Source: Chionoecetes opilio
Lineage: Eukaryota > Arthropoda > Malacostraca > Decapoda > Majidae
NCBI GenBank assembly: GCA_016584305.1
Contig: JACEEZ010018080.1
Location: forward strand, 109,501 to 173,500
DNA: 64,000 bases
Direction: 5' to 3'
The position numbers and the translations under genes were made by a program. The notes beneath the pieces are model-generated. The model worked only from the letters and a program-made list of their open reading frames with translations. It was not told the origin of the DNA and ran no database searches. Positions 9,771 through 36,825 of this stretch are shown piece after piece (position 1 is the stretch's first letter; every line of letters begins with the position of its first letter).

Positions 9771-12700
9771 GCTGAGCAATGGTGCTACTATAAATACCAG
9801 CGTTTACCAACCACTGAGCCTTGTTGAAGAACATCCCCAAGATGGTAGAGGCAAGGATAAGCTGAACAATGTTTCCACAAATAGCAGTGTTGTTCCTCAG
9901 CCATGCAGCACCACAGACAGCTTACCACAGGAGCAAAACAAGCTACGTCCAGAAAGGTTTGCTGCAGATGAAGCAGTACGGCTTGAGCACTTTGAAAATG
10001 TTAAGGAAAGCTCCACCAACATTCACAATTCACAACGAGCCGGGAAATTTGCTAAAAAACCTGTTGAAGAGCCTAAACTAAGTTTGTCTGGAAATGACAT
10101 TCTTGATGTAAATTCTCAAAAACCCAAAACTGCAGAAATGAATGATGAAGATGCTGGAAGTGAGCCGTGTTTACGAGCACCTGGCAGAGATAATAGTAAT
10201 AACAATAGCAGCCAGAGAGCAGGAAGCCAAGAGAGAATGATGATAAGGTCCTCCATACAATTAAGGAAAAGAAAGATTTACAAGTTGATTGAAGTACCTC
10301 AGAGGGAGTCAATAAACTACGATCAAATTTCTGACATTGATACTCATTATGCAAATAAAGCATCTTCTTTTGAGGATGATTTACCAGCCATCAAAAAGGA
10401 GAAAGAGATAAAGAAACCTAATTGTTTTGCCAACAGTAATGAAGAGAAGAAGGCAGTCAACAATATATGGCAAGTGCTTGTCTCCCAGCTGGAGGACTGC
10501 ATGAGGGGCATCACCACCCTGCCTCCCGCCGTCACCATGTACACCAGGAAACGGAAGAGAAGCCTCAGTGCAGGGAGAAGGAGAGGAAGCGGAGGGATGA
10601 CTCTACAGCGACACAAAGAAAGTGTTGGGCATAATGACAGTGTTTCTTCTGCAGAAAGGCAAGATTCTGGGACAAGCCAGTGTGTAGAAGGGAAAGAAGA
10701 GTCAAGTCAAACAACACACACATGTGGAGAGAATAGAGTTGCGGTGCAGAGAGGAAAGCGTGTGTGCTTCTGCCGGTACAACACTGTGCTGCCTGTGACT
10801 ACCCGGAGGACTTGCTGTGGAAGAAAAAGAGTCAAATCTGTTTGCCGGAGAAACAGTCGTGCTGCCAGTAGGGAGGACATCGTGTTCCCGACGGATCAGA
10901 AGTCACTTTTCCAAAGCCTTGGTCTGATGGATAAGAGATTGTATGACAAGGATGTGTATTACGAGTCACTGGTCACCCACAGAACGCGAAAGGTGCGAGC
11001 CAATCAGATCAAAGGAAAAGATCACTATAGAATGTTCTTGAACAATCGTCATGCTAACGGTGTAGATCAGAATAGTGGCAAAGTTAAACAACCTTTACCT
11101 CTAACATTCATCAGCAAAGAAAACCTGTGTAAACTTTCAACGACAAAGAGTAAAGCACTAAGTAAAGGCAATACCCTGGACTGGCAGGATGATGAATATA
11201 TCACAGACCCTAACTTTGAGGGTTTTAGTAATGCAAAAAGCAAGGAATCACGCAGTAGAAGTAGTAGTCCGTCTCTTAAGCGACAGTGTAACTTGACGGC
11301 GTCGGTAAATGTAGGTGACGTGGGTGGCAGTGTGAGTCGTTCTGAAACGGTACCTTCTGTGCCATTTTGCTGCACGGACACCAATGATAACTTTACTGAA
11401 AATTACAGCTTACCAAAGACACGAAATGCTAAGTTGGAACACAGTAAGACCAGTGGTGATATGGAGGAGTGTCCAGTGTGTGAGAAGTCCACTGATGAAA
11501 TATGTTCCCTGAATCATAAAGTCAGGATGGAACCCTCGAGTAATGGAATTATTGAGACACATCATTGTGAGGTTCGTCTTGAAATATGTTCCCTGAATCA
11601 TAAAGTCAGGATGGAACCCTCGAGTAATGGAATTCCTGAGACACATCATTGTGAGGTTCGTCTTGAGAAGATAGATAGTGGTAGTTTGGTTACTGGGGAG
11701 ATTTTTTTGAAGAGTAGTCAGACAGAGAATAAGATAGATAATGAAAATTGTTATGGAAGCACATTGCTGGATTCCCAGCCTGTGAACAAGGGTATTTCTT
11801 CTGCAATGGAATGGGAGTGGTCAATGGAAGAGATTAACAAAGAGGCAACAACTCAATCTAGCACAGATGAACAATCCATATCAAATTCAGATATAATGGA
11901 AGTGGATAATTTTAGTGATGGAACCTCTGAAGATTCCTTACCAAATCTATGGACAATAGGACTAAAAAAACCATCTGGCATCTGCAATAAACCCACAGTG
12001 ACGGCAGCATCGTCAGACACGGTGGGCATCAATTCACACAGCACTCAAGACCTGTTCAAGGACTCGCTGAAACACTCTCACAGCAGAAATGAAAACTTAG
12101 ACTTTTTGGGCTTTGATAATGAGCCAGACTATTTAAGATTTGAACTTAAAACACCACCACTTACAGAAGCAAAAGAAGATTCAGACTCTATTCCTGAAGG
12201 TTTTCATGGCAGAGAAAGCTTTGATGGGAAATACAAGTTGAAATGTTTAGAACATCATAGACATTTGATGACATTGTTACATGACCCAAATGATGATGTG
12301 GATGCCAGCAAGGAACTGGAAGATGTGAGCCAAAGTGTAGCTACCTCCAAGGTGTCTGTGATGGAGAGAAGTGATAGGACAAAATTGGATGACCAGAAGG
12401 ACTTCAAAGGGAAGCCGTTGAGGACAAGCCCGAGGAAAGGTGGCGGGGAGGCCCAGGCACAGGCTAGGTTATCCTTATCAACCAAAGAGACTAAACCATT
12501 TAAATCTTCTCCCTCACCCACATTGAGGTCTTCCAAAACATCTGAAAAGATGTCAACAAAACTATCTGATTTTGACTTGACCAGAAACTGCCGAGTAAAC
12601 TTGACTAAAATCCAGCTGCCAGAGAGTGTATTGGAGGGCATAAAGGTTGGTGCGGAGGACAGCATTATCAGTCCATCGTCCTCTGGTGGGTCATCTCCAG

Positions 12701-13227
12701 AGAAATTAAGAAAAACAGCAAAAAGATCTGAGCCTGAAAGCTGTGTTACTATATCAAGATTCTCTACAAGACAGAATGTGAGCAGAATAAAGTACTCTGA
12801 ACTACTAAACTTGAGGAGATCATTGAATGGCTTGTATGACGAGACGAGACCTCCTGCTGCTTATGCCACCAAACATGCGAGGAGTGCTTCTGATGAGATA
12901 CGCTACAAGTGCAGTACTTGTTTGCTGGCATTCACAAGTAAAAGTACTCTCAATAGTCATCTTCAAACTCATGAGGAGAATGCATTCAAGTGTACAGAGT
13001 GTGCCCTAAGTTTCTCACAAGAGATACAACTACAGTCTCACACAAGATTACACAATACTGCTAGCCAAGCAGTCTTCTGTGAAAAATGTGGAGAGAGTTT
13101 TTCTCAACTGGAAAACTTGAGAGATCACATTAAAAATCACTTATCTCCAAAATCTTTATTGAGTTGTAAATGTCAACCAACTATGAATGATCCACTTAAT
13201 TTTCCCTTAAAGGACATAAGAACATAA
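9244..13227 (+). CDS. Large C2H2 zinc-finger protein, C-terminal part (prematurely ended)
   Basis: The frame reopens inside the array and runs about 1,325 codons. It contains the last intact repeat units, then a long low-complexity region with basic patches ('YTRKRKRSLS', 'RGKRVCFCRYN', 'CCGRKRVKSVC') that could be nuclear-localisation signals, and Ser/Glu/Asp-rich sequence. A 28-residue direct duplication lies at 11497-11664. Near the end are three C2H2 fingers: YKCSTC...H...H at about 12904-12972, FKCTEC...H...H at about 12985-13053, and FCEKCGESF...H...H at about 13072-13141. The stop at 13225-13227 lies inside an inserted LINE tail, so two further fingers are lost. The role is probably DNA or chromatin binding in the nucleus. 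I do not recognise an orthologue. Confidence 0.8.
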   Translation: MVGVNSAATTNQVCPNEARPQGGSGSVSVNSAATTKQVCLIEARPRSGSGRFRVNRAATTKQVCPIEARPRGGSGSGRVNSAATTKQVCPIEARPWGGSGRVNSAATTNQVCPNETRPQGGSGSGSVNSAATTKQVCPIEARPRSGSGRFRVNRAATTKQVCPIEAHPRGGSGSGGLSNGATINTSVYQPLSLVEEHPQDGRGKDKLNNVSTNSSVVPQPCSTTDSLPQEQNKLRPERFAADEAVRLEHFENVKESSTNIHNSQRAGKFAKKPVEEPKLSLSGNDILDVNSQKPKTAEMNDEDAGSEPCLRAPGRDNSNNNSSQRAGSQERMMIRSSIQLRKRKIYKLIEVPQRESINYDQISDIDTHYANKASSFEDDLPAIKKEKEIKKPNCFANSNEEKKAVNNIWQVLVSQLEDCMRGITTLPPAVTMYTRKRKRSLSAGRRRGSGGMTLQRHKESVGHNDSVSSAERQDSGTSQCVEGKEESSQTTHTCGENRVAVQRGKRVCFCRYNTVLPVTTRRTCCGRKRVKSVCRRNSRAASREDIVFPTDQKSLFQSLGLMDKRLYDKDVYYESLVTHRTRKVRANQIKGKDHYRMFLNNRHANGVDQNSGKVKQPLPLTFISKENLCKLSTTKSKALSKGNTLDWQDDEYITDPNFEGFSNAKSKESRSRSSSPSLKRQCNLTASVNVGDVGGSVSRSETVPSVPFCCTDTNDNFTENYSLPKTRNAKLEHSKTSGDMEECPVCEKSTDEICSLNHKVRMEPSSNGIIETHHCEVRLEICSLNHKVRMEPSSNGIPETHHCEVRLEKIDSGSLVTGEIFLKSSQTENKIDNENCYGSTLLDSQPVNKGISSAMEWEWSMEEINKEATTQSSTDEQSISNSDIMEVDNFSDGTSEDSLPNLWTIGLKKPSGICNKPTVTAASSDTVGINSHSTQDLFKDSLKHSHSRNENLDFLGFDNEPDYLRFELKTPPLTEAKEDSDSIPEGFHGRESFDGKYKLKCLEHHRHLMTLLHDPNDDVDASKELEDVSQSVATSKVSVMERSDRTKLDDQKDFKGKPLRTSPRKGGGEAQAQARLSLSTKETKPFKSSPSPTLRSSKTSEKMSTKLSDFDLTRNCRVNLTKIQLPESVLEGIKVGAEDSIISPSSSGGSSPEKLRKTAKRSEPESCVTISRFSTRQNVSRIKYSELLNLRRSLNGLYDETRPPAAYATKHARSASDEIRYKCSTCLLAFTSKSTLNSHLQTHEENAFKCTECALSFSQEIQLQSHTRLHNTASQAVFCEKCGESFSQLENLRDHIKNHLSPKSLLSCKCQPTMNDPLNFPLKDIRT
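11497..11664 (+). repeat. 84-bp tandem duplication inside the zinc-finger gene
   Basis: Two adjacent 84-bp copies (11497-11580 and 11581-11664) encode the same 28 residues beginning EICSLNHKVRMEP. I see only a two-base difference (ATT versus CCT, Ile to Pro), so the duplication is recent and in frame. Confidence 0.93.
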
Positions 13228-13284
13228 GAAAATAAGGAAGCTACAAGAGGCCGCGAGGCCTACACGTGGTAGTTCCTGTAGGAC
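13216..13284 (-). mobile_element. 5'-truncated CR1-like insertion (3' tail only), reverse orientation
   Basis: These 69 bp are the reverse complement of the 3' end of the CR1-like element at 2400-4357: GGAACTACC..TGTAGG, GGCCTC, CTTCCTTATTTTCTTATG, then octamer repeats. GGAC occurs at both edges (13212-13215 and 13281-13284), a possible 4-bp duplication or microhomology. The insertion splits the coding sequence of the zinc-finger gene and supplies its present stop codon. Confidence 0.88.
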
Positions 13285-13479
13285 TTCAGGAATATGTGTG
13301 CAGAATGCACCGACTCCTTTGCCCCGTCCTCCAATGTGAAGCGACACACCCGCATGCCTATCCGAGAGAAGGCCCACCAGTGTGCCCGGTGTAAGGTGAA
13401 TTCTGCACCCCATGGAACCTGATTCAGCAAGGTTATATTTCACAGCCTGACCCACACGCCTCGTGACCATAAAGAATAG
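13285..13479 (+). pseudogene. Stranded C-terminal zinc fingers of the same gene
   Basis: In the frame that would follow if the 69-bp insertion were absent, the sequence reads 'MCAECTDSFAPSSNVKRHTR', a C2H2 finger whose second His is replaced. 'HQCARCKV' follows, then a TGA at 13420-13422, then 'FSKVIFHSLTHTPRDHKE' with an H-x3-H pair and a TAG at 13477-13479. These are the original last two fingers, now outside the reading frame and decaying. The insertion is a multiple of three, so loss of function comes from the stop it carries and not from a frame change. Confidence 0.8.
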
Positions 13480-15726
13480 GCAACCTTTGAAGTCTGCTAG
13501 GCCAGGGACTCCTTATCTGGGTTATTTTCCCTTACCAACATATTGGTAAACCTCTGACTTTTATTTCAGTACTGGAAAGAAAAATATGTGTTTGGGACAA
13601 GCAGTAGGACACATGTGCCGAGTATGTTGTCTCTCAGTGGTGGCCTGCTGCCTTGTGTCAGGATGAAACATTCACTTGCCTACCGAGGCTGAGTAGTATG
13701 ATCCTTGATTTCTGTTCATGTAACTCTGTGTTTTCCATTCCTGCTGGAAACAAGTATGATTGTTTACAAGCAGGAAACAAGGCTATGTATATACATGACT
13801 AGTTTCATTTGTGAAGAATTAAAATTTGTGTAATAACAGGTCTTGGCATCAGGTAGCTTGTAGGAGGGAGGTCACTTAGTATTGAGTATGTAAAGCCTTG
13901 GCCCATCTTGAGCTTGTGTTTGTAACGGGAGTCAATGAGGCACAGGTTAACTTGTGATGTAAATGATGTAGATAGTGTTTGTACATACAGTGTACTTATT
14001 GTTAAGCATAGGTGTTCAGCAGCAGAAGAAGCTGTTCCACACACCAGTTATTTGGCAACATTTGCCATTTCTTCTACTAATGTTTGCAGAGGAACTAGTC
14101 ACACACAATACCCACTATGACTGACAATAATAGGAATACATATTTGATACTTTACAACTTGATCAATTGATTTTTTATAACATGACAATGATTTTACAAC
14201 ATTTTACAATGATGACTTGGTTTTATTAGTAACTTATATGCAATGGCGAGGTGATTGTCCCGTCCCGTCTGAGGCTCACCCAGTTATGCAGATACCCATA
14301 GCTTTGACTTGTGAAGGTCTGTTCAGTTTATGTATTTAGTGCTTTGGGCGTGTCAGCTTTAGGCACTGTTCCAGCATGAAGCTCAACTTGTTATCACTGT
14401 CTTAAGGTACAAACATCTTAGGGAAATGTTCGTGATCACTGCCATGTGTTGAGGTCTTCCAAGACACACTTCAGGAATGTATTCTTTGTATAAACTGAAC
14501 ATAAATATCAGTATACTAAATCCAGATAATTTGTTCCCATATGGTAGAAGTGCTGGCAGTGAAGTGCACTCCCCCTACACTGTACAGCAACTTATGGTAT
14601 ATGTTGCTATAATGACTTCATCCAATCAATCAGGCAGATGAGTTGTGCCTTCCTTCCCTCAACATAACCTTTTTGATCAGGTTGTTACTGGGGGGATTCT
14701 AGGACATTCTAGGGGAGGTCTGACGACATGCTACCAAGCTTTCTGGTGGATACAATAAATCTTCACAGCGGTACAAACTATTTTGATAACGACGCAAATA
14801 ATGTAACTAGAGTGAGCGGTAGTGATTAGTGTGAGGCACCCGGCATCTGTGTGTGCCAAGTAGTGGAGGCAGGGGAGACTGGTATACTTTCTAAGAAGGA
14901 AAAGTTTTCTAGGGTTCTTAACTTTCTTGGAATTAGCTTTATATTCCTGGCAGGGAAACAGATGACTCCGGGGCATTGGTGGCCTGGTGATGGAGGGAGG
15001 GAGGTGTGCATCAAGGCTCCTACAGGGTGCTCAACATATTTTTATCCACTTATGAATTGTTGGTTTTGTGTAAATCTTTATTCTAATATGTATTGTTGTC
15101 CTGGCGTGACGTGTGCTCACCTTCATGTGGCTGAGGAGCGGTGAGTACAAACATTGAGGTTCCGTTAATGTGCTCAGAAAGTGAAAGTTTTTTGTAAGAA
15201 TGGTAACTCAGCAGCTAATCATTGTATTTTTGTTTCCTCAGTGTACGTGAGTCATGTCATATTGCACAAGTGAGAGTGTACCTCCATCATCAGGCTACAG
15301 TTTAACATGAAAGTGTACCTAAAAGTAACTAACTCATCTTTTTGTATAAATCTTCCAAACTTTTTTCTCTATCTTATTGTAGTCAAGAATTTTGTGTATG
15401 AAGTACAAAACCAGGATGTTTCAGATGACATTTTCTTGCAGTTCTACTGATTGACCGTTTAAAGAAGGTTCACTATTGATTATGTTATATTTCTCTATTT
15501 GTCCTTATTTATTATGAAATACACCGAGAAATAATAATGTGCTATCATTGAGAGAAAGATCTTTTTCTTTTTTCTTACATCACAAAAGATGGCTAAGGGC
15601 AAAAAAAGAAGAAAAAGTAACAAAAAGCCTGCTAGCTGCCAGTCCCTGTAATGCAGATGTTAAGAGATTGTAAAAAGGAGGGTGGGACAATTTAGTTTGG
15701 GAGATGTCTTGAGACTTGTAAAAAAT
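13480..15726. other. Intergenic or 3' flank, nothing recognised
   Basis: About 2.2 kb of moderately AT-rich sequence. A possible polyadenylation signal is AATAAA near 14752. Short open frames here have no protein-like features. No transposon ends were found. Confidence 0.5.
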
Positions 15727-16443
15727 TCAGGTTTTATGAAGGTGGAAAATTTGAAACAGGAAGAGGGTTCCAGAGTTTATTAGTGAAATTAATGAAAGAG
15801 AAAAGATACTGGTTAAGTCTTGCATTAGTATGATGGACAGAATAGGGATGAAAATGAGTAAAAAGTCTTGTGCAGCGAGGCCACGGGAGGGGGGGAGGCA
15901 TGCAGTTAGCAAGTTCAGAAGAGCAGTGGCATGAGGACGATGATAGAAGAGAGCAAGAGAAGCAACATTCCGGCAGTGATTTAAAGATTGAAGAAAGTCA
16001 GTCTGAGGAGGGGAGTTGATGAGACAAAAATCTTTTGACTCAACCCTGTTTAGGAGAGCTGTATGAGTGGATCCCCCCCCAAACATGAGACACTTTCCAT
16101 ACATGGGCGGATAAGGCCCCTGTAGAGAACAAGCAACTGGGAGAGAGAAAAAAATGAACGCAGATGCCACAGGACACCTAACTTCTTAGAAGCTGTTTTG
16201 GTAAGAGATGAGATGTGAAATTTCCAGTTCAGATTTTTAGTAAAGGATAAACCAAGAATGTTCATTGTACTGTAGAAGAAGGAGATAGTTTAATGTCACT
16301 GAAGAGGGGATAGTTGATTGGAAGGTTATGTTGAGTAGATAGGTGAAGAAATTAGGGGGTTTAGCTGAGTTGAGGGGTGAGCCCTCACAGCAGGACATAG
16401 GTGATGCGATTAGTGCTGTAGCGAGGTAGGAGACGCTTGCCAT
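15727..16443 (-). mobile_element. Jockey-like LINE, C-terminal fragment
   Basis: Overlapping minus-strand frames read in order 'LNSAKPPNFFTY', 'LGLSFTKNLNWKFHISSLTK', 'LLVLYRGLIRPCMES', 'GGGSTHTALLNRVESK' and 'SLISLINSGTLFLF'. This is the thumb and C-terminal part of a jockey-type reverse transcriptase. The frame changes at a C-homopolymer near 16073-16080 and again near 16260. Another fragment of what looks like the same family, from the N-terminal side, lies at 56034-56620. Confidence 0.8.
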
Positions 16444-16636
16444 CTTCTGCTTTCAGCTGCAGCCACCGGATAGCTCCATGAGCGAAAAGAAGGCCGAGTG
16501 CCTAAGTCCTTCCTGCCAGTACATATAGTGTGGTGGCTTATGGCAATGATCGTTACCTGCTGGCCCAAAGCACCAAATTTGGCACACATATACTTTGGGC
16601 CAAAGCAAAACTTTTTGGAGGGGGGTACCCAATTTT

Positions 16637-16680
16637 AAAGGTCAAGGTCAAGGTCAAGGTCAGGTCAAGGTTAAAGGTCA
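16637..16680 (+). repeat. AGGTCA-type direct repeats in the left arm
   Basis: Five to six tandem (A)AGGTCA hexamers, mirrored as TGACCTT in the right arm at about 18106-18140. TCAAGGTCA matches the extended half-site bound by monomeric nuclear receptors (FTZ-F1/ERR type). Whether this is functional or a simple repeat cannot be told from sequence. Confidence 0.6.
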
Positions 16681-17079
16681 AACTTTGCTAATTGCCGTCT
16701 TTAGCCATTTCCAAAATAATTTTCAACATAAAAACGTGCTGTCATTGCCTAGATTACCGTTAATAGACTTGAGGGAGTCATATCTAGCATTAAAGAGTTG
16801 TCTACATGGACCCCCTCTATAAAGCACTACATGCATAACTGCACTCACCTAGATGAGGAAGGCACGTCATGCTTCACAGTCACCACGGCATTGACATAGT
16901 GCTGTACACGCCAGACCAGCATTTTCGCATTTACAATTCCTAGCACACATGGGAACCACCTTGCAGCCACACTTTTTGCTCTGCTCTCAGAAGAAGTAGC
17001 CAACCATGTCTACCCACCTGAAAAATGGGTATAAATTACATCCGGAGAGAGAGTTCTGTCCAATCAACCTGGATGTACT

Positions 17080-17919
17080 ATGGACATGAGTGACCATGAG
17101 GAGGCAGACAGCAGGATTTCTCTGCATGTGTACGATACCCTGAGGAAAGGTGCAACATCCATTCTTGTCAGAACTGTTGATACGGACGTGGTTGTGATCC
17201 TTGTAGGAGTTTTCTACTGTCTTGTCAATCGGTATCCTGACTTGGATCTGTGGGTTGGATTTGGTGCAGGGAGGCACTTTCGGTACTACCACATTAACTC
17301 TGTCTGCCTGGAACTTGGTGAAGACAAATGTAAAGCGCTGCCCTTCTTCCATACCTTTACTGGATGTGATGTGACATCCCAGTTTAATGGTAAAGAGAAG
17401 AAATCAGCCTGGATGACCTGGAAATCACTCTTAACTGTGACAGAAGGGTTTACCGCAGCATCATCCTCAGCATTCATTCCTCAAGACACATCATCTCCGG
17501 TATTCAGTGTAATTGAGCAGTTCACCTGTGCCATGTACGACAGCACGACTCAACACAGCAAGGTTAACGACCTTCGGCAAGAGCTCTTTCCTAACAGGCT
17601 GAAACTGATGGAAAGGCTACCACCAACACAGAATGCACTGCTCCAACATGTCAACCGATGTGTGTACCAGGCCAGTGTCTGGACAGAGAGTCTGAAACCA
17701 GTCATTGCTGCCCCTAGCCCAGATGGTTTCGGTTGGTCCAAGTCAGACACTGGGTGGCATCCCATCTGGACCACGCTTCCAGCTGCTGCTGTGGCTTGTA
17801 GAGAACTCAAAAAGTGTGGCTGCAAGGTGGTTCCCATGTGTGCTAGGAATTGTAAATGCGAAAATGCTGGTCTGGCGTGTACAGCACTATGTCAATGCCG
17901 TGGTGACTGTGAAGCATGA
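17080..17919 (+). CDS. Truncated PIN/FEN1-like nuclease-family protein with Cys-rich tail
   Basis: A 279-residue frame. Three acidic blocks are spaced as in FEN1/XPG-type 5' nucleases: 'HEEADSR' (residues 6-12), 'TVDTDVVVIL' (32-41, Asp34 and Asp36) and 'FHTFTGCDVTSQF' (90-102, Asp97). They resemble the EAEA, DxD and GxD motifs of that fold. Members of this uncharacterised family, recognised by EEAD, DTDV and FTGCD motifs, are abundant in invertebrate genomes. The C-terminus (about 240-279) has ten cysteines in CxC/Cx3C patterns, possibly zinc-binding. An in-frame stop lies upstream at 17032-17034 and the N-terminal half of the fold is missing, so the gene is 5'-truncated. The last 37 codons lie in the right arm of the palindrome. 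Nuclease activity is inference. Confidence 0.65.
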   Translation: MDMSDHEEADSRISLHVYDTLRKGATSILVRTVDTDVVVILVGVFYCLVNRYPDLDLWVGFGAGRHFRYYHINSVCLELGEDKCKALPFFHTFTGCDVTSQFNGKEKKSAWMTWKSLLTVTEGFTAASSSAFIPQDTSSPVFSVIEQFTCAMYDSTTQHSKVNDLRQELFPNRLKLMERLPPTQNALLQHVNRCVYQASVWTESLKPVIAAPSPDGFGWSKSDTGWHPIWTTLPAAAVACRELKKCGCKVVPMCARNCKCENAGLACTALCQCRGDCEA

Positions 17920-18253
17920 CGTGCCTTCCTCATCTAGGTGAGTGCAGTTATGCATGTAGTGCTTTATAGAGGGGGTCCATGTAGACAACTCTTTAATGCT
18001 AGATATGACTCCCTCAAGTCTATTAACGGTAATCTAGGCAATGACAGCACGTTTTTATGTTGAAAATTATTTTGAAATGGCTAAAGACGGCAATTAGCTA
18101 AGTTTGACCTTTAACCTTGACCTGACCTTGACCTTTAAAATTTGGTACCCCCCTCCAAAAAGTTTTGCTTTGGCCCAAAGTATATGTGTGCCAAATTTGG
18201 TGCTTTGGGCCAGCGTGTAACGATTTGGTTATTTTTTGGCCATAAGCCAACCC

Positions 18254-18960
18254 ACTAATAGCCTCTTCCTTGTCAAGACCTTCAGAGTGCCTCCTCATGG
18301 CACTCCTGGAGACTGGGATCTTGCGGACCCAGGATAAATCTCTGGAGGATCTCGAAGCAGGTTGCAGCCCCAGAGGTGATGTGTGCATGGCTCACCGATG
18401 TGTGGACACACCCTGCTTCTTCACCAATCCAACCTGGACAAGTGGGGCTCATAGCCATGGTATGCAATCCACCAAGGAGGGGGACACCTCTGACTACAAA
18501 CCCGGGCAGGTGGGGCTCGTTAGCCATGGTAGGCAATCCACCTAGCTGAAAACTGGGGTTAGCTGTAAGGAAGGGCATTCGAGGCGTAAAAGTCATGCTT
18601 CGCCGCATATGCCGAACTAGAGTTCGGTATATCAGAGGCTTGTTCGAAGGCAACACAGCGTTCAATTTATCTGAAATTTGGTTTATTGAGGGTTTACTGT
18701 ACTGATGGCCTTGTTTGAAAGGTACATTATACAAAGTAGTGTACTAAAGAAAAGTATTTCATTGTCCATAGCTTTAGTAAGTGGGTTATTTTATTGCATG
18801 ACACTCACTCCTTATTGTTAAGATTTTTTACAATTTTCTTTGTGTAAAACGCAGTGTACAGGAGTATGAAAAGCCAGAAGGAGACAGATTGTCCTCTCTA
18901 TATTCTTAAGAAGCCTAAGACCTTACAATAAACAATACACATGACTAGCACTATGGATGG
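18254..18960. other. Intergenic, short duplicated segment
   Basis: Contains two copies, about 60 bp apart, of GTGGGGCTC-(G/T)TAGCCATGGT-(A/T)GGCAATCCACC at about 18440-18475 and 18510-18545. A long minus-strand frame across it has no family I recognise. The 3' end of the GMC gene begins at 18972. An AATAAA for the minus strand was not clearly seen. Confidence 0.45.
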
Positions 18961-18971
18961 CAGGAGTGAAA

Positions 18972-35822
<16,851 letters not shown>

Positions 35823-36300
35823 TGCGTATGTGTGTGGAGAGAGAGAGAGAGAGAGAGGCCACCACTTGCCCACACTTCGTTAATCAAAGGACAAACGCAA
35901 ACTTGGTAAACGTTCACATAAGTAGGATTGACAAGTCACCACCGATTTTGTATGCACTACGAGTCAGTCTACGCTTACAAGTTCAAACGCGTGATAAAAA
36001 CTTGTGGCTTGTCACTGCCTTGTTAACAGACAGAGCAGCTTCGTGCGCGTTGTTTTCTGTTTGCACTGATAGAGGCACGTTCGGAGGCGGCCGTGCGCAA
36101 ACTAGCAGTCGGCAGGAGTAGCGACGCCCGACTGTGTGGCCGCGGCGAGGGGAGGAAAGAAGGAGAGGCAGGGCAGCCTGCGCTCACCCGACCAAACTGG
36201 TTATCTCTCTCTGCCCTATGATGGCACTTTCCATGCAAGCATTCGTTTCTCGTATGATTCTGTTTCCCGGTGCAAGACTTTTTTTTACTGGCATTGTCTA
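35823..36300 (-). promoter_or_regulatory. Presumed 5' UTR and promoter region of the GMC gene
   Basis: The sequence immediately upstream of the chosen ATG (35822). An in-frame ATG also exists at 35873, which would add 17 residues including a Leu/Ser run from a (CT)n tract. The 35822 start is preferred because it leads directly into the hydrophobic segment. No clear TATA box was seen on the minus strand. GC content rises at 36060-36180. Confidence 0.4.
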
Positions 36301-36790
36301 ATAGAGTGACTAATCAAAATAGCTCCTTATCATCCTCTCTTAATTTTCACTTTCTATGGACAAGTACAAGAAAATGCCACGAAACCGAAAATTGTTGTTA
36401 TAGGTTCAGTCACATTTGTCTTTACTCCTGCTGGCCATGATTTGATTACAGTCACTCCTCGTACAGTAGATTTAGAGTCATTAATCTCTATCACACGAGG
36501 CCTAAATGTACACTGCCCGGTTTTAAGTTTTTTCAGGTTAATTTGTAAGGTAAAGAATGGAAGGCTGGAAAATAAAGTAATATTGTCATACTCTTTGAAT
36601 TTTAAGCATTAGAGAAAAGAAAATGCCTTGTTTCTTTAGACAGTAGGCCAACAATTGCTATGTAAATAAATTATAAGTGGATAACGTAGAGTAACTTGTT
36701 GTGTTCTTCGATTAATGTTATCCCGCTAATATATTGTCAGATGAGTTTGTAGTCTTTTTTTTTTTTTCTTTTCTTTTTTTCTTTTTTTTG
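36301..36790. other. Intergenic, nothing recognised
   Basis: AT-rich sequence ending in a T-rich run (36758-36788). No open frame with protein-like content or transposon end was seen. Confidence 0.5.
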
Positions 36791-36825
36791 CGTGTCACTG
36801 TTTTGTAGGATTGTCTTCTCTCAGC

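Larger units (their letters stand above)
16531..18253. repeat. Large palindrome: about 450-bp inverted arms around an 829-bp core
   Basis: The left arm (about 16531-16978) is the near-perfect reverse complement of the right arm (about 17808-18253). Short anchors include GGGCCAAAGCAAAACTTTTT on the left matching AAAAAGTTTTGCTTTGGCCC on the right. I noticed only scattered single-base differences and a gap near the outer ends, so the arms look recent or homogenised. Each arm contains the 3' end of the nuclease-like gene (its last 37 codons) plus 3' flank. The left copy is therefore an inverted duplication of the gene's tail. No target-site duplication was identified. Confidence 0.92.

Noticed and set aside
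7040..9779. Long minus-strand open frames (439, 555 and 481 codons) across the minisatellite
   Set aside because: They are by-products of a stop-free unit whose length is a multiple of three. They have no sequence outside the array, and the plus frame extends into real zinc fingers.
18282..18734. 150-codon minus-strand frame left of the GMC gene
   Set aside because: Spans a small duplication, has no family resemblance and no splice-site support.
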